From Fluviicola sp. XM-24bin1 (lineage in GTDB: Bacteria; Bacteroidota; Bacteroidia; Flavobacteriales_D; Crocinitomicaceae): 64,000 bases of DNA. The stretch covers positions 42,835-106,834 of the forward strand of contig QCWI01000014.1 of NCBI GenBank assembly GCA_003149635.1. The letters are read 5' to 3'. Made by a program: the position numbers and the translations under genes. This document shows positions 9,565 through 20,886 of this stretch, one piece after another. How positions within the stretch are numbered: position 1 is the stretch's first letter; each line of letters opens with the position of its first letter. Below the pieces are notes generated by a model that was given only the letters and a program-made list of their open reading frames with translations, did no database searches and was not told the origin of the DNA.

Positions 9565-9920
9565 CCTTTACGTTTCAATAATGTGTAAAAATCCAGAACT
9601 ACCGGAAGCACCAAGACGAGTGATCCGTAATCCGTAATTCTGTGAAAAATCAATGCGTTTCCTTTGGTTGCGAAGAACACGGGCAACATAGCAGCTGCCA
9701 ATCCGATGTAGTAAATCCAATCCCACCAATTTCTGACTTTATACATCCACCTTTTCAGTACTTGTACGAGGATATAAAACAGAAATAAGAACTTCAGGTC
9801 TCTTGGCAAGATTCGGATAGCGTCCAAAGTCTCTGCCTGCCAATAATACCTTACGATAATTATCGACAATGCAAGAAGAGCTGTTAATAGAATACCTTGA
9901 AATAATCTCGAAGACCGCAT
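9561..9920 (-). CDS. Small membrane protein of unknown function
   Basis: A 119-residue protein with about four hydrophobic segments (near 8-27, 43-58, 67-84 and 93-112) separated by basic loops, such as KRWMYKVRNWWDW. No family recognised. It overlaps the start of mpl by four bases (ATGA), so the two are co-translated; whether it has any part in cell-wall recycling is unknown. Confidence 0.7.
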   Translation of the reverse strand: MRSSRLFQGILLTALLALSIIIVRYYWQAETLDAIRILPRDLKFLFLFYILVQVLKRWMYKVRNWWDWIYYIGLAAAMLPVFFATKGNALIFHRITDYGSLVLVLPVVLDFYTLLKRKG

Positions 9921-10004
9921 GATTTCTTTTCCTGAAAATTACGTAGAAACGGATCAAAAATGATGGCAGTGCCCAACACTTTCACACAGCGACTTGCGGA
10001 AAAC

Positions 10005-11075
10005 CTATTTCAGGTACTTTTTAAAGCCTTTGCTCATTTTGTGTTTGATGTTGCCTTTTCCATCATCGTAGAGCAAGTAGATCTCCAATTTCAACTCAGG
10101 GTGCTTCTTTACAAACTGCATTGCTTTATCCACTCCCATTACCATAAAAGCGGTGGCATAGGCGTCGGCATCGGCGCAGGAATTCGCAACCACCGTAGCA
10201 CTGAGCAATGAATGCTGGACTGGTTTGCCCGTTTTAGGATTGATAGTGTGAGAATACTTCACACCGTCTTTAACGTAAAATTTGCGGTAGTTTCCACTAG
10301 TTGCAATGGCCTTGTTCGAAACGTGGATGATCTTATCCAAAACACGCTTGTCCTTCTCTTGCTTGGGAGAGTCAATACCAATGCGCCATTTCGCATTTTC
10401 AGGGTTTTTACCTTTTACAACGATTTCCCCTCCAATTTCTAGGAAGTAATCTTTGATTCCATTATCGTCCAGGTATTGTGCCAATATATCCACGGACAAA
10501 CCTTGAGCAATGGCATTGAAATCCAATTTAAAGGATGGGTTTTGCTTGGTAAATGAAACTCGCTTCCCAGTGAAAACTCCATTGTGAATATCTCCTCCGA
10601 ATCCAACAAATTCAAGCAGACTATCGATTTCGCGTTGTGAAGGAACGGGAGCATCTTCTTTGAAAAAGCCCCATGCTTTCACCAATGGAAATACTGTAGG
10701 ATCGAAAGCTCCTTCGGTTAAGTAGCTAATATGTGAACTTGTTCTAAAACAGGTAGTAAAATACTCCGAGGGATCGTCAAAGATTACCGTTGTTGAGTCA
10801 TTGGCATTGTTGATCTGTGAAATGCGCGAAGAATCGATATACGTAGATAAAACCATATCGAAATCGTGCAGAATGGAATCCAACGCTTCCTTTTGAACGC
10901 TTGCATTGGGATCTTTCAGAATTACACTATAGGTAGTACCTTGCGTAGTTCCGCGAATATTTCTCCAGTCGTTTTCTTCCTGAGATTCTTCTGTGTTGGT
11001 TGATGTGCACCCTACAACGAGGCTACTTAGTATGATTAACAAGGTGAGGCCCTTGTGTTTCAGAGTTCCAAACAT
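10005..11075 (-). CDS. apbE: FAD:protein FMN transferase (ApbE family), lipoprotein
   Basis: A 356-residue protein with a type II signal peptide ending in VVGC (Cys near residue 23), so it is a lipoprotein facing the periplasm. ApbE proteins transfer FMN from FAD to Thr residues of exported flavoproteins such as Nqr and Rnf subunits. Family hallmarks are [15 protein letters not shown] (about 120-134), [13 protein letters not shown] (about 178-190), [13 protein letters not shown] and the C-terminal [12 protein letters not shown] and [11 protein letters not shown]. The only ATG giving a signal peptide lies at 11075, which is 53 bases inside the 3' end of the giant upstream gene, in another frame. 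Confidence 0.93.
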   Translation of the reverse strand: MFGTLKHKGLTLLIILSSLVVGCTSTNTEESQEENDWRNIRGTTQGTTYSVILKDPNASVQKEALDSILHDFDMVLSTYIDSSRISQINNANDSTTVIFDDPSEYFTTCFRTSSHISYLTEGAFDPTVFPLVKAWGFFKEDAPVPSQREIDSLLEFVGFGGDIHNGVFTGKRVSFTKQNPSFKLDFNAIAQGLSVDILAQYLDDNGIKDYFLEIGGEIVVKGKNPENAKWRIGIDSPKQEKDKRVLDKIIHVSNKAIATSGNYRKFYVKDGVKYSHTINPKTGKPVQHSLLSATVVANSCADADAYATAFMVMGVDKAMQFVKKHPELKLEIYLLYDDGKGNIKHKMSKGFKKYLK

Positions 11076-14000
11076 GTTCTGTTACAGCTGTTCCGTTTTT
11101 CGAATAAGTAATTCCGACACGTGATTGCGTTCTCACATACACATCGGCATGTCCGTCGATAACAACAATTCTTCGCGTTACGACTGCGGTCATCAATCCA
11201 TTCTGATCGTTTTGAGAGAAATTCTCCTCCGTCACCCCTTCTGGATACTCTTCTCCTAATGAGTTCGCCACCTTCACTTTCTTTTGAGGCGAGTTGTCAA
11301 CTTTACTGATCTTAGATGCGTTTCCAGAAAGCTCTTCCGACTTTGCATCCTGACGATCCTGCGTCTCACGGGTAGTAATTCTCTTCGAATCGGCTAAGAG
11401 CTCTTGATTCTGGGCCTGCTTATCCGTTGATGATTTCGTGTTTTCATCGTTGGCCAACTGGATATTATCCGTTTGTTTCTGAACTCCAAGACGTTCTTCT
11501 TCATCACTAATATCCGAATTCACTTCCACCTGTGTGTTGATGATTTCTTTGTTCGAGTAGGCTTGGTTCTTATCTTTTCCAGACAGAGCTGCCTGAGCAT
11601 CTGCCAATTCCTTGTTGTTTTCTTTTAGTACCTCTACAGCTTCCACGCGGCTATCGTCCATACTACTCATGTCCGCTCGTGTTTTCTCCTCGTAGGCTTG
11701 AATTTGAACATCAGCTTCGATGGCAAAAGTGCGCTCCTCAGCGTTTTGTTCGTTATTTCGATCCACGATCTCCGTCTCCATATCACGCAACATCACACCG
11801 TTTTCAGCAATGGCTTCGGCGTCTTCCTCGGCTTTCGTAGAATACTTCTTCTCAATATCGTCGATGGCTAAATTTGCATCCCAAACATCTACAGATTCCG
11901 AAGTTCCCAAATCGTAGTTCGCTGTTTGGATTTCCGTATTGATCACCTTTACGCTTTCGTTATTGTCACCCGATATTTGTGCGTCTTCCGCCGTTTTGTA
12001 ATCTACGTTCTCGTACACTTCATCGATAACAGTTTGAGAAGTATGATTTTCTTCAAAATCTTCTTTCGTACGAGTATCATTCTCTTCATTAACATCCGCA
12101 ACAATTGCTACAACTTCATTGCGCACTTCATCGCGTTCTTTCGTGTCATCAATATTCTCGCTAATGACTTGCTCTTTTACTACCGTCAATTTCTCATCGG
12201 CAGAAATATTGCTGTCATAGTCAGTTGTTGCTTCCGCTCTAAAAGCTTCATCTAATGCTTTATCGTAAGCATCCATCGTCTCCGAATTGTCGCGATACAC
12301 ATTGATATCTTCTCCGTACTCCAACGCTACTCCATCCACGATATTCGTCAACTGCTCCTGATCACTGATGTTTACATTGTAATCCATGGCGGTCTCGTCG
12401 CTTCGAATATCGCTCAACTCCTCTTTGGCTTCTTTCATGATGTCAGCATTTTCGTTTTGCTGCATCACAGCACCCTCAGAATAAGCATCTGCTTCTGCCA
12501 ATGATTTCACCAATTCCTGACGTGCATCATCGCGCTCATCTGCCTTCTGAGCATTGCGTGCATCAATTTCTTCTTCCGCTTGATCGAATTTGGATTGCAA
12601 TTTTACTTGCTCTGTTTTCGCACGCTCATCTTCTGCTTCAGCGAACAATGCTTGTCCATCCAATAAGGATCCGTTGATCGGTGTTCCCAAATCTTCCAGT
12701 TTCGCTGATGCTACCCTGGTTGGATTCAAGATCGCTTCGATTTCGGCCAATTTCTTTTTCGGATATGGATCATCATCCTTCATCCCTACAGCGTTCGTAT
12801 AGCGCTCCTTCGCCTTCTCGTAATTCTCTTCTTCAAAGTTCGCATCCGCTGCTTCGATCAATTTTTGGTATTGCTTTTCGAACAATGCGATGGATTTGGC
12901 TTTTTCACGCTTCACACATTCATCCACACGTGATATTGCGTAGGCATCCGTAGAAATGATCGCCAATGCCTCCTCGTACTTATGCTTCGCATCCAAATAG
13001 GCTTCGTCATCGAACAAGTCATCCGCTTCAGCAATCTTCGCGTCAAATTGATTTCTCAAAGCAAGATCCGCAGCATTCTTATTTGCGATATCATCCAAAA
13101 TCTGTTGGATTTCATCGATTTTGTCTTGCGCTGCCTGATCTCCGTCTTTAGCCGACAATGCACTCTGGAAGGCAGTTAAAGCAGCTTCGTAGTCTTTTCC
13201 GTCCTGCTTGTTCTGCCCTTTCTCCATGTACTCACGGTACAATGCTTCACGCTCCTCTAACGAAGCTATGTTCGAAATGATTCCATTAATCTCTTCGATT
13301 TTATCTTTCGGTTCTTGCTCGTTTTCCTTCAGGATAGCAGCCTCCTTGTATTCTTCGAGTGCTTTATCGTACTTCTGATCGTCGAAGAGTGTCTGACCTT
13401 CCTCCATGCGCTTCGCATAATCCGCATCGCGTTTTTTGTACAACTTAATACGATCGCGCAATTCTTTGATCTGTTGCTTGTGCTCCTCTCCTTTCACGAG
13501 ATTCTCGGTCAAATCGAGAATCGACGAACCGCGGTCGTAATCTCCACCTTCGATCTTCTCCTCCGCAATTCTCAAGTTCTTTTCGATGGCCTTATTTTCA
13601 GCATCTTTATCGCTTCTTGACAACTCCTCTGCGTTCTTTGCCTTCTCCGACCATTCCGGATCGGTAGGTTTCACTTTACCAGCCGCATTGTACGCTTCAA
13701 TTGCCTTCGTATATTCTTTTGCTGCAACAAGTTCATCTCCCTTGTCCAATTTCTCACGATACTCCTGATCCAATTTCGATTGCGCTTCTGAATCCTTCAT
13801 GCGCTGCTCCGCTTCGGCAATTCGCTGATCAGGAATTTCCGATTCCGACTTCAGGTTTTTGGCTTCCTTGAACTTCTCAATTGCTTCCTCATACTGACTG
13901 CTATTGATCAATTCATCCCCGGCATCGATCAATGCGTTAAATTCAGCTTCTTGCTCGTTTTGCTGTGCCGCCAAAGCTTCAGCCGCTGCAATGTCTTCCA

Positions 14001-16779
14001 AGGCTTTTTCCAACTCAGCATCGCTCTTGATTTCCAATGCCTCATTGATTTTCGCCTTCGCTTCTTGATACTTTTCCTGGTCTTTTAAAGCAAGTCCGTC
14101 TGTTTTTAACTCATTGAAACGCGCTTCTTGTTCTGCCATGGCATTTGCATCTTCAATCGCCTGATTCGTTTTGTTCAAACCAGCAAGAGCCTCTTCATTT
14201 TCTGAGTCTTTTTCCAATGCCTCTTCGAACTTCGCTTTCGCTTCTTCGTACTTACCATCGCCATAGAACGCCTCCCCATCAAGGATTAAGCTGTTCACTT
14301 CAGCTGCTAATGCTGCATCACCTTGCGCTGCGTCGATTTCGTCAATCTTCGCTTGAACCTCACTGTCCTCTTTTAATGAAAGTGCTTCTCTTAGCTTCGA
14401 TTTCGCTTCTTCGTATTTTTCCTCATCGGCCAGAGCAAATCCTTCCTCTTTCAATTTCTGGAAGGCCTCTTCTTTCTCCGCTGCACTTTTCTGGTTCGCT
14501 AATTCGTTATTGATCTTTTCAATTTCAGCGAGGGCGGTTTCATTATCAGATTCAATGTTCAATACAGCCTCATACTTACCTTTTGCATCTTCTAGACTTC
14601 CAGCTTCGTACAAAGACTTTCCTTCTTCTAACAACGCAATAACTTCCGCTTGCTCCCCAAGGATCGCATCAATTTCATCAATCTTGCCTTGGGCATAATC
14701 TGGCTCGTCTGTATATGTCAATGCCTCTTCGAACTTAGCTTTGGCCGTAGTATAATCCTCTACACCCAATGCTGTTTCTCCAGCACTAATAGCTTCTTCG
14801 TATTTCTGCTTGCGCTCTGCAGCCGCCTCACCTTCAGAAATCTTCGTATCAATCTCAGCAATTCTTCCATTGGAGTAAGAAGGATCGTCAGCAAATGTCA
14901 ATGCCTCCTCGTACTTCGCTTTGGACTCAGACCAGCTCTCTGCATCAAAAAATTGATCTGCAGCTGCGATTGCCGCTTCGTAATTGGCCTTTTTTTCTTC
15001 AGCAGCCTGTTGATCCGCTAGCAAGGCATCAATTTCCGCGATTTTCGTTGGAGGGATGTCACTCGTGCCGTCTAATTGCTGAGCTTCTTCGAATTTCGCT
15101 TTCGAGTCTTCCAATTTCTCGGCTTCCATCAAAGAAGTTGCTTCTGCTATCAATGCTTCGAACTGTTCTTTAACGGCTTCAGCGTTTTTCAGCGCCTCAA
15201 GTTTGGCCTCGGCATCTGCCAATTTGCCTTCTACTTCAGTATCTCCTTTGATCTCTAAAGCTTCTTTGTACTTAGAGATTCCCGTTTCAAAATCCTCCGA
15301 GCCAACGGCGTCATCTCCTTCAGCCACTAAAGCATTGAATTGTTCTTCAGCCGCAGCATTGGCTTCCATTTCAGCCTTTAATTTCTCCGCTTCTTCTTTT
15401 TTCGCGATTGCCGTTTCGTTTTCAGCCTCCAAGCCGAGTACTTCGTCGTAATTGGCAATGGCATCATCGAATTTCTTATCATCGATGTTTTGCTGACCCG
15501 CTGCTAACAACTCCTCGATTTTCTTCGTTTGCTCCTCAGCAGCTTGAATTTCGTCTAGTTTCTCTTGGGCTAAATCTCTTCTTCCTTTCGCGTATGAAGA
15601 CGCGGACTCAATACCCATAGCAATTTCATACTGCTCTACAGCCGTTTTCCAATCTTCCGCATCAAAGGCCGCATCACCAGCTGCGATTGCTTCTTCGTAT
15701 TGTTTTTTGAGTTCCTCGGCTGCCTTCTCCGCTTCTAATTTCTCTGCAAGTTCCGCCAACTTATCCTTTGGATATTGCTCGGAAGGCTTCAACTCGGTCG
15801 CTTCCTGATACGCATCACGAGCCGCTTTCCAGCTGCTTTGCCCCATGAAAATATCCGCACGTTTGATGGCTGCATCATATGCCGCTTGTGCTTCTTGTTC
15901 TTTGGCCAATTGTTCCAACTGCGTCTTTAAATCAGCAATTTGATCTTTTGGATATTGTTCTGCTGGCTTTTTGGAAGACGCTTCTTCGTAGCGCTTAATC
16001 GCTGTTTCCAAGTCACCTTGATCTCTCAATTGATCCGCTGCCGAAATTAAGGCATCGTATTCACCTTGTGCTTGCTCTGCAGCCAATGCTTCTTCTTTCG
16101 CAGCAGCAATTAACGCATCCAATTCCACAATACGATCCGACGGATATTGCTCTGTAGGCTTATAATTCAGTGCTTCTTCGTAAAAACCAAGCGCCTCTTC
16201 CCAGTTCTCTTGATTGTATGCCGCATCGGCCTTCGCTATTGCGTCGGCATAGTTCTTTTCAAGTTCGGCTTCTTTGTTTTCGGCGTCTGCTAGTAAGTCC
16301 GCGATTCTCTTCCGCATGGCACCTGCTGCGCCAGAATCGAGACGAGGTTGGAAGTTTCGTGTATCCCAATCGAAACTCGCTACCGGTTCTGTTTCCAAGA
16401 AATCGAAATTTACGTTGGGTCTTTCAGCGAAAATCTCGATATCAAGCTTCTCTACAGGACGATAGTCTCCAGGAGGAATATCTTCATCGTTCATTTTTGA
16501 GAAATCGAATTTGATCTTTTTAGTCACCATTCCTCCTTTTCGGAAAACGACGAAGAATGCGGTACCGTAATTGATATTGCTGACGAGGCTATATTTTCCG
16601 TTCGAAGCGGACGTAGCAGAGGCCACATTTCCACCATTTTGTTCGATACTGATTGTTACTCCGCCTTCCGCGGCACCATTATCTTGATTAGTCACCTTCC
16701 CTTTAAATTGAAAAGGGTGTTCCTGCGACCACCCAAAAATGGCCGTAAACAACGCGAAAACGAGTATAAAATATTTCAT
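11023..16779 (-). CDS. Giant exported TPR-like repeat protein, 1918 aa
   Basis: The product starts with a signal peptide ending in FGWSQ. An N-terminal carboxypeptidase-regulatory-like beta domain follows (about 22-92, [19 protein letters not shown]). From about 177 to 1350 there are about 20 degenerate helical repeats of roughly 58-62 residues, each with a TPR-like core such as [20 protein letters not shown] followed by a charged helix. The remaining region (about 1350-1830) is very acidic and predicted coiled coil or disordered. A compact C-terminal part contains [18 protein letters not shown]. It has no T9SS sorting domain, so it probably stays in the periplasm as a scaffold; this is inference. 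Its frame overlaps apbE by 53 bases. Function unknown. Confidence 0.85.
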   Translation of the reverse strand: MKYFILVFALFTAIFGWSQEHPFQFKGKVTNQDNGAAEGGVTISIEQNGGNVASATSASNGKYSLVSNINYGTAFFVVFRKGGMVTKKIKFDFSKMNDEDIPPGDYRPVEKLDIEIFAERPNVNFDFLETEPVASFDWDTRNFQPRLDSGAAGAMRKRIADLLADAENKEAELEKNYADAIAKADAAYNQENWEEALGFYEEALNYKPTEQYPSDRIVELDALIAAAKEEALAAEQAQGEYDALISAADQLRDQGDLETAIKRYEEASSKKPAEQYPKDQIADLKTQLEQLAKEQEAQAAYDAAIKRADIFMGQSSWKAARDAYQEATELKPSEQYPKDKLAELAEKLEAEKAAEELKKQYEEAIAAGDAAFDAEDWKTAVEQYEIAMGIESASSYAKGRRDLAQEKLDEIQAAEEQTKKIEELLAAGQQNIDDKKFDDAIANYDEVLGLEAENETAIAKKEEAEKLKAEMEANAAAEEQFNALVAEGDDAVGSEDFETGISKYKEALEIKGDTEVEGKLADAEAKLEALKNAEAVKEQFEALIAEATSLMEAEKLEDSKAKFEEAQQLDGTSDIPPTKIAEIDALLADQQAAEEKKANYEAAIAAADQFFDAESWSESKAKYEEALTFADDPSYSNGRIAEIDTKISEGEAAAERKQKYEEAISAGETALGVEDYTTAKAKFEEALTYTDEPDYAQGKIDEIDAILGEQAEVIALLEEGKSLYEAGSLEDAKGKYEAVLNIESDNETALAEIEKINNELANQKSAAEKEEAFQKLKEEGFALADEEKYEEAKSKLREALSLKEDSEVQAKIDEIDAAQGDAALAAEVNSLILDGEAFYGDGKYEEAKAKFEEALEKDSENEEALAGLNKTNQAIEDANAMAEQEARFNELKTDGLALKDQEKYQEAKAKINEALEIKSDAELEKALEDIAAAEALAAQQNEQEAEFNALIDAGDELINSSQYEEAIEKFKEAKNLKSESEIPDQRIAEAEQRMKDSEAQSKLDQEYREKLDKGDELVAAKEYTKAIEAYNAAGKVKPTDPEWSEKAKNAEELSRSDKDAENKAIEKNLRIAEEKIEGGDYDRGSSILDLTENLVKGEEHKQQIKELRDRIKLYKKRDADYAKRMEEGQTLFDDQKYDKALEEYKEAAILKENEQEPKDKIEEINGIISNIASLEEREALYREYMEKGQNKQDGKDYEAALTAFQSALSAKDGDQAAQDKIDEIQQILDDIANKNAADLALRNQFDAKIAEADDLFDDEAYLDAKHKYEEALAIISTDAYAISRVDECVKREKAKSIALFEKQYQKLIEAADANFEEENYEKAKERYTNAVGMKDDDPYPKKKLAEIEAILNPTRVASAKLEDLGTPINGSLLDGQALFAEAEDERAKTEQVKLQSKFDQAEEEIDARNAQKADERDDARQELVKSLAEADAYSEGAVMQQNENADIMKEAKEELSDIRSDETAMDYNVNISDQEQLTNIVDGVALEYGEDINVYRDNSETMDAYDKALDEAFRAEATTDYDSNISADEKLTVVKEQVISENIDDTKERDEVRNEVVAIVADVNEENDTRTKEDFEENHTSQTVIDEVYENVDYKTAEDAQISGDNNESVKVINTEIQTANYDLGTSESVDVWDANLAIDDIEKKYSTKAEEDAEAIAENGVMLRDMETEIVDRNNEQNAEERTFAIEADVQIQAYEEKTRADMSSMDDSRVEAVEVLKENNKELADAQAALSGKDKNQAYSNKEIINTQVEVNSDISDEEERLGVQKQTDNIQLANDENTKSSTDKQAQNQELLADSKRITTRETQDRQDAKSEELSGNASKISKVDNSPQKKVKVANSLGEEYPEGVTEENFSQNDQNGLMTAVVTRRIVVIDGHADVYVRTQSRVGITYSKNGTAVTEHVWNSETQGPHLVNHTK
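12732..16251 (-). repeat. About 20 in-frame TPR-like coding repeats
   Basis: Within the giant exported protein, a unit of roughly 58-62 codons recurs about 20 times. Each unit has a first helix of the type Y/F-x-A-L-I-x-x-A/G-D, a small-residue turn, a second helix with Y/W-x-x-A-x-x-x-Y/F-x-E-A, and a linker that in several copies reads K-P-x-E-Q-Y-P. Early units (residues 177-350) keep the EQYP linker, while later ones lose it. Copies are diverged at DNA level, so this is an old internal amplification. Confidence 0.8.
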
Positions 16780-16881
16780 GCCTCTCTATTTAAACGTTAT
16801 CCTGTACAACCAGTTACAGAAATGGTTTAAATTTGATCGAATTAATTAACAAATATGCGAAAATAGTTCCGATTTGGGGCT

Positions 16882-18030
16882 ATGAAAACCATGCTAAACG
16901 GAGCTACATTCAGTTATTGGGAACGCAAGCACTTTTTTGATTCTTGTGATGCAATCGTTATTGGTGCAGGCATTGTAGGATATAGTACTGCCCTTCATTT
17001 CAAACGTTCAAATCCAAATGCGAAAGTCTTAATTCTTGAACGAGGACTTCTCCCTTCTGGAGCAAGTTCTAAGAATGCAGGATTCGCTTGTTTTGGAAGT
17101 CCGACGGAGTTAGCCGATGATTTACAGCGTTTTGACGTGACAACCGTTTGGGATACCGTAGCACTTCGCTTGGAGGGATTGCGCTATTTGGAAGAGATTA
17201 TCGGTGGTAAAAACATGGATCTTCAGACCAACGGCTCGTGGGATTTAATTCGCAAGGATGAAAATGACATTCAACGTGAAATTTTAGAGCAATTGCCCGA
17301 TTTCAATGCTGCTTTAGAGAAAATATCTGGAGAGAAAAATGTTTATTCTTGGGACGATCAAGTGAACGCGAAGTTCGGATTCCAAGGAGTTTCTGGCGGA
17401 TTTAACAATCGGCTGGAAGGACAAATTGACACTTCGAAAATGAATGCGGTGTATTATCAGCGCGTGATAGATGCAGGAATTTCCGTTTTGTTTGGAGTCT
17501 CAGCGAATACTATTACATCTGGCGTAAATGAAGTTGTAGTCGACACGAATCTGGGTGAAATCAAAGCAGGAAAGGTCGCCATTTGTACCAATGGATTTGC
17601 GAAGCAGTTTCTACCAGAAGATGACATCGCCCCAGCCAGAGCACAAGTTTTGATCACAAATCCTATTAAAAGTTTGCCATTCGAAGGCACTTTCCATTAT
17701 CAGAAAGGCTATTACTATTTCAGAAATATTAATGGTCGCGTTTTATTGGGCGGTGGTCGAAATCTTGACTTTGAAGGTGAAACGACCACAGATATTGCCA
17801 CATCTGATCAAATTCAATCAGCACTACACGCTTTACTGGAGGAAGTCATTTTACCAGAAACACCTTTCACCATTGAACACACCTGGGCCGGTGTCATGGG
17901 CGTTGGTGACACAAAAAAACCGATTGTGAAAGAGTTGCACCACCATGTATTCTGCGGTGTTCGACTGGGAGGAATGGGAGTTGCCATTGGCTCACTCGTC
18001 GGTAAACAAGTTGCACAAATGATGGAATAA
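16882..18030 (+). CDS. FAD-dependent oxidoreductase, DAO family
   Basis: A 382-residue flavoprotein with an N-terminal dinucleotide-binding motif (AIVIGAGIVGYSTALHF, about 25-41), the ERGLLPSGASSKNAGF segment typical of the DAO/glycine-oxidase/sarcosine-oxidase superfamily, and a C-terminal HTWAGVMGVG ... GVRLGGMGVAIGSLVG region. It would oxidise an amine or amino acid using FAD; the substrate is not evident. It lies 77 bp upstream of gcvT on the same strand, so a role in glycine, sarcosine or dimethylglycine breakdown feeding one-carbon metabolism is tempting but unproven. Confidence 0.85.
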   Translation: MKTMLNGATFSYWERKHFFDSCDAIVIGAGIVGYSTALHFKRSNPNAKVLILERGLLPSGASSKNAGFACFGSPTELADDLQRFDVTTVWDTVALRLEGLRYLEEIIGGKNMDLQTNGSWDLIRKDENDIQREILEQLPDFNAALEKISGEKNVYSWDDQVNAKFGFQGVSGGFNNRLEGQIDTSKMNAVYYQRVIDAGISVLFGVSANTITSGVNEVVVDTNLGEIKAGKVAICTNGFAKQFLPEDDIAPARAQVLITNPIKSLPFEGTFHYQKGYYYFRNINGRVLLGGGRNLDFEGETTTDIATSDQIQSALHALLEEVILPETPFTIEHTWAGVMGVGDTKKPIVKELHHHVFCGVRLGGMGVAIGSLVGKQVAQMME

Positions 18031-18107
18031 GCGTGAATTTTTCGCTTGGCTGTTTTCCAGTATTTCTTTATCGTTAAATTTACCTCCAAATTTTAAGGAC
18101 GTAAACG

Positions 18108-19196
18108 ATGAAGAATACAGCATTATCACACATACATGAGGGATTAGGCGCGAAGATGGTGCCATTTGCAGGATACAACATGCCTGTACAATATGAGGGG
18201 GTGAACGTAGAACACGAAACGGTTCGTGAAGCAGTAGGTGTGTTTGATGTTTCGCACATGGGAGAGTTTTTATTGACTGGCCCGGGCGCGTTGGATTTGA
18301 TCCAAAAAGTGACAACGAACGATGCTTCTGTGATGGAAATCGGTCGTGCTCAGTACAGCTGTATGCCGAACGGAAATGGCGGAATCGTAGACGATTTGAT
18401 CATTTACAGAATTAAAGAGGAGCAATACCTACTTGTTGTGAACGCTTCTAACATTGAAAAAGACTGGGATTGGATTTCCAAGCACAATTCGTTCGACGTT
18501 GAAATGCGCAACTTGTCCGATGAGTATTCATTATTAGCGATCCAAGGGCCAAAAGCGGTTGAAGCGATGCAATCTTTGACATCCATCGATCTATCGGCAA
18601 TTAAATACTACCACTTTGAAGTAGCTGATTTTGCTGGAATTGAACACGTAATTATTTCTGCAACTGGATATACAGGTAGCGGTGGATTTGAAATCTACTG
18701 CAAGAACGATGAAGCCGAGAAGGTTTGGAACAAAGTATTTGAAGCTGGAAAACATTTCGGGATTCAACCGATTGGATTGGCAGCCCGAGATACATTGCGA
18801 TTGGAAATGGGATTCTGTTTGTACGGAAACGACATCGACGATACTACCTCTCCATTAGAAGCTGGATTGGGATGGATTACCAAATTGCAGAAAGAAGCTG
18901 ATTTCGTTGATAAAGAACGTTTGACAGCATTGAAAGCGAACGGTGTTGAACGTAAATTGGTTGCGTTTGAAATGATAGACCGTGGAATTCCACGTCACGA
19001 CTACGAAATTGCAGATGCCAATGACAATATCATCGGTCGCGTTACTTCCGGAACAATGTCTCCTTCAATGAAAAAGGCAATCGGTCTTGGTTATGTTACT
19101 GTAGATCACAGCAAAGTTGATTCTGAGGTGTACATCAAGGTGCGTAACAAGTCTTTGAAGGCTCAGGTAGTGAAACTTCCTTTCTACAGAAAGTAA
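18108..19196 (+). CDS. gcvT: Aminomethyltransferase, glycine cleavage T protein
   Basis: A 362-residue T protein that passes the methylene group from the aminomethyl-lipoyl H protein to tetrahydrofolate and releases ammonia. Typical features are [15 protein letters not shown] near the N-terminus, [11 protein letters not shown] (about 44-54), the Asp of the folate-binding region, [12 protein letters not shown] (about 188-199), [20 protein letters not shown] (about 222-241) and the C-terminal [11 protein letters not shown]. Length fits the family. The other glycine cleavage genes are not in the window. A broken peptidase gene follows after six bases. Confidence 0.97.
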   Translation: MKNTALSHIHEGLGAKMVPFAGYNMPVQYEGVNVEHETVREAVGVFDVSHMGEFLLTGPGALDLIQKVTTNDASVMEIGRAQYSCMPNGNGGIVDDLIIYRIKEEQYLLVVNASNIEKDWDWISKHNSFDVEMRNLSDEYSLLAIQGPKAVEAMQSLTSIDLSAIKYYHFEVADFAGIEHVIISATGYTGSGGFEIYCKNDEAEKVWNKVFEAGKHFGIQPIGLAARDTLRLEMGFCLYGNDIDDTTSPLEAGLGWITKLQKEADFVDKERLTALKANGVERKLVAFEMIDRGIPRHDYEIADANDNIIGRVTSGTMSPSMKKAIGLGYVTVDHSKVDSEVYIKVRNKSLKAQVVKLPFYRK

Positions 19197-19202
19197 TTTC
19201 TC

Positions 19203-20039
19203 GTGGGGTTCTTTGATTTTTTTCAATCCAAAAGAACTCCAAAGTTTGCCAGTGCATTTACACTGGAATGGCGCGCCTATCTCAATGATAAGGTGCAATT
19301 CTACCGGTCGCTATATGATGATGAAAAGCGTCAATTTGAAGATCGTGTACTTCAATTTCTGAATACAACGGAGATTACAGGAATCCAAACGGATGTACAA
19401 GACGAAGATCGACTATTGATTGGTGCCAGTGCAATCATTCCTATTTTCGCTTTTCCCAAATGGGAATATTTCAAATTGAAAGAAGTACTCCTCTACCCTG
19501 CTCATTTCGATTTCGAGCACAACATTGGTCAACGCGTTGAAGATGTCGCCATTCTCGGTATGGTTGGATAAGGTTATATGGATGGTAAGATGATCGTTTC
19601 TCGCAAAGCCCTTCATTTAGGGTTTGACAATGAGGAAGATAAACGAAATACAGCCATACATGAATTCGTTCACCTGATCGATAAGGCGGATGGAAAAATT
19701 GATGGGATTCCAGAACGTCTCATGCATCGTGAGAACGTTATTCCCTGGATTCATTTGATTGACAAAAAGATTGATGAAATCCTAGAAAACGAAAGTGATA
19801 TTCATCGTTATGGCGCTACGAATCGTGCTGAGTTCATGGCAGTGATTTCTGAGTATTTCTTCGAGTGACCGAAATTATTGGAAGAGAATCACCCGGAATT
19901 GTATCATGTTCTTGAAGACATCTTTGAACACGAAATGTCTGACAGAAAACTGGTAGAAAAAATCGAGCCCGTACGTCACTTTGAACCTTGTCCGTGTGGG
20001 AGTGGGAAAAAGTTTCAGGAGTGTTGTATGAAGGGTTAA
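19203..20039 (+). pseudogene. MtfA-like zinc peptidase with SEC-C tail, two in-frame stops
   Basis: One reading frame of 278 codons from GTG at 19203 to TAA at 20037 encodes a whole MtfA/M90-like protein, but it is cut by TAA at 19569-19571 and TGA at 19866-19868. The frame does not change across either stop. The middle part carries the zinc motif HEFVHLID and the NRAEFMAVISEYFFE region; after the TGA the frame continues with PKLLEENHPELY and ends in a SEC-C zinc motif, PCPCGSGKKFQECC. MtfA proteins are zinc peptidases, known in enterobacteria for titrating the Mlc repressor. The TGA is likely a former CGA (Arg). Either a pseudogene, a sequencing error or readthrough. Confidence 0.85.
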
Positions 20040-20081
20040 ATAAAGACGAAAAGAGAAAAGAAAGAAGACTATTACCTAGTG

Positions 20082-20113
20082 AGAAGTGAAAAGTCAGAAG
20101 TCAAGAGGAAGAG
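20082..20113. repeat. Purine-rich intergenic repeat, left copy
   Basis: A purine-only stretch containing AGTGAAAAGT and GAAGTCAA units lies left of the 110-codon gene. The same units occur in inverted orientation at about 20485-20520 on its right side, in rotated order. These are short, imperfect intergenic repeats, not a recognised element. The pair brackets a single small gene. Confidence 0.5.
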
Positions 20114-20115
20114 TT

Positions 20116-20448
20116 TTACCTCGTTCTTTCTAGACCGCAACGATTTATAAATTCCTTTACAACATCCGCGAACTCTTGCTTGTACTCTCTATGAGCATTG
20201 TACTTCCAACTAACGCCGTTTTCTTTAACAATTTTGAAAGTACGGGCATCATACGTGGACATGAAGAAAGACCAAACGCCCATTCCGAACCACCAGCGGT
20301 CTCTATAATGATAGTAGTCGATTTTAACGACTTCAGAATACTTGAACGAACGAAACTCCCAATAATCCATGGCTTTGACCTCAAAATAGTCTTCACGGAA
20401 CCGAATGACGGGAAAGCCGCTTTTATTAAATTCTTTCAATGGAATCAT
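20116..20448 (-). CDS. Hypothetical protein, 110 aa
   Basis: A basic, aromatic-rich protein (many Tyr, Trp and Phe, for example KIDYYHYRDRWWFGMGVW at about 43-60) with a moderately hydrophobic middle. The short hydrophobic segment could be a hairpin against the membrane, but no clear transmembrane helix or signal peptide is seen. No family recognised. It is bracketed by inverted purine-rich repeats and stands apart from neighbouring operons. Confidence 0.6.
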   Translation of the reverse strand: MIPLKEFNKSGFPVIRFREDYFEVKAMDYWEFRSFKYSEVVKIDYYHYRDRWWFGMGVWSFFMSTYDARTFKIVKENGVSWKYNAHREYKQEFADVVKEFINRCGLERTR

Positions 20449-20520
20449 TTAATAATGAAAAGTGCATTTCGAGAGCCTCAGCGTACTTTTCACTTTTGAC
20501 TTCCTTACTTCTTTCTCCTT

Positions 20521-20829
20521 CTACAGAGACTTAAACCATTCCTGGAATTGTGCTCCGAGGACTGGGATTTCTTTCTTCTCGCCGCTGGTAGCACATACCA
20601 AGCTTACGATCCAAAGGGCTACAACTCCCAGATAAATCAACCAACCAATAATAGGAATGATCGCAATTATGGAACCGACGATCCCCATGATTAACAATCC
20701 TAACATTTGACGGATATAGAAACTTGCGTAATCGTCTTTCTTTTCGCCATTTTGTACCACAGCGATAATCCAGCCGATTAATGTAATGTGTGCGATAATT
20801 GCGCGCGTTTTTCCTTCTTCAGTTACCAT
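20521..20829 (-). CDS. DUF4870/Tic20-like small membrane protein
   Basis: A 102-residue protein with three hydrophobic segments (about 9-25, 43-62 and 64-84). The order of a short N-terminal helix, the DYASFYIRQMLGLLI segment and a final GWLIYLGVVALWIVSLVCA helix followed by PVLGAQFQEWF matches the small DUF4870/Tic20-like family, which is widespread in Bacteroidota and of unknown function. It stands alone, 57 bp from the MFS gene stop. Confidence 0.75.
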   Translation of the reverse strand: MVTEEGKTRAIIAHITLIGWIIAVVQNGEKKDDYASFYIRQMLGLLIMGIVGSIIAIIPIIGWLIYLGVVALWIVSLVCATSGEKKEIPVLGAQFQEWFKSL

Positions 20830-20886
20830 AATGCGTGTATTTGGGTTGATTCAGGTTTGAAAATAACAAATTTTCTAATGATCGGA

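Noticed and set aside
11720..16830. Many medium-length plus-strand open frames opposite the giant repeat gene
   Set aside because: They arise because the repeat gene's Glu/Ala/Lys-rich codons read as Ser/Leu/Phe-rich frames on the other strand. None shows a coding pattern, family motif or start context.
18031..18107. Glycine riboswitch upstream of gcvT
   Set aside because: The 77-base gap is too short and has no tandem aptamer-like structure.
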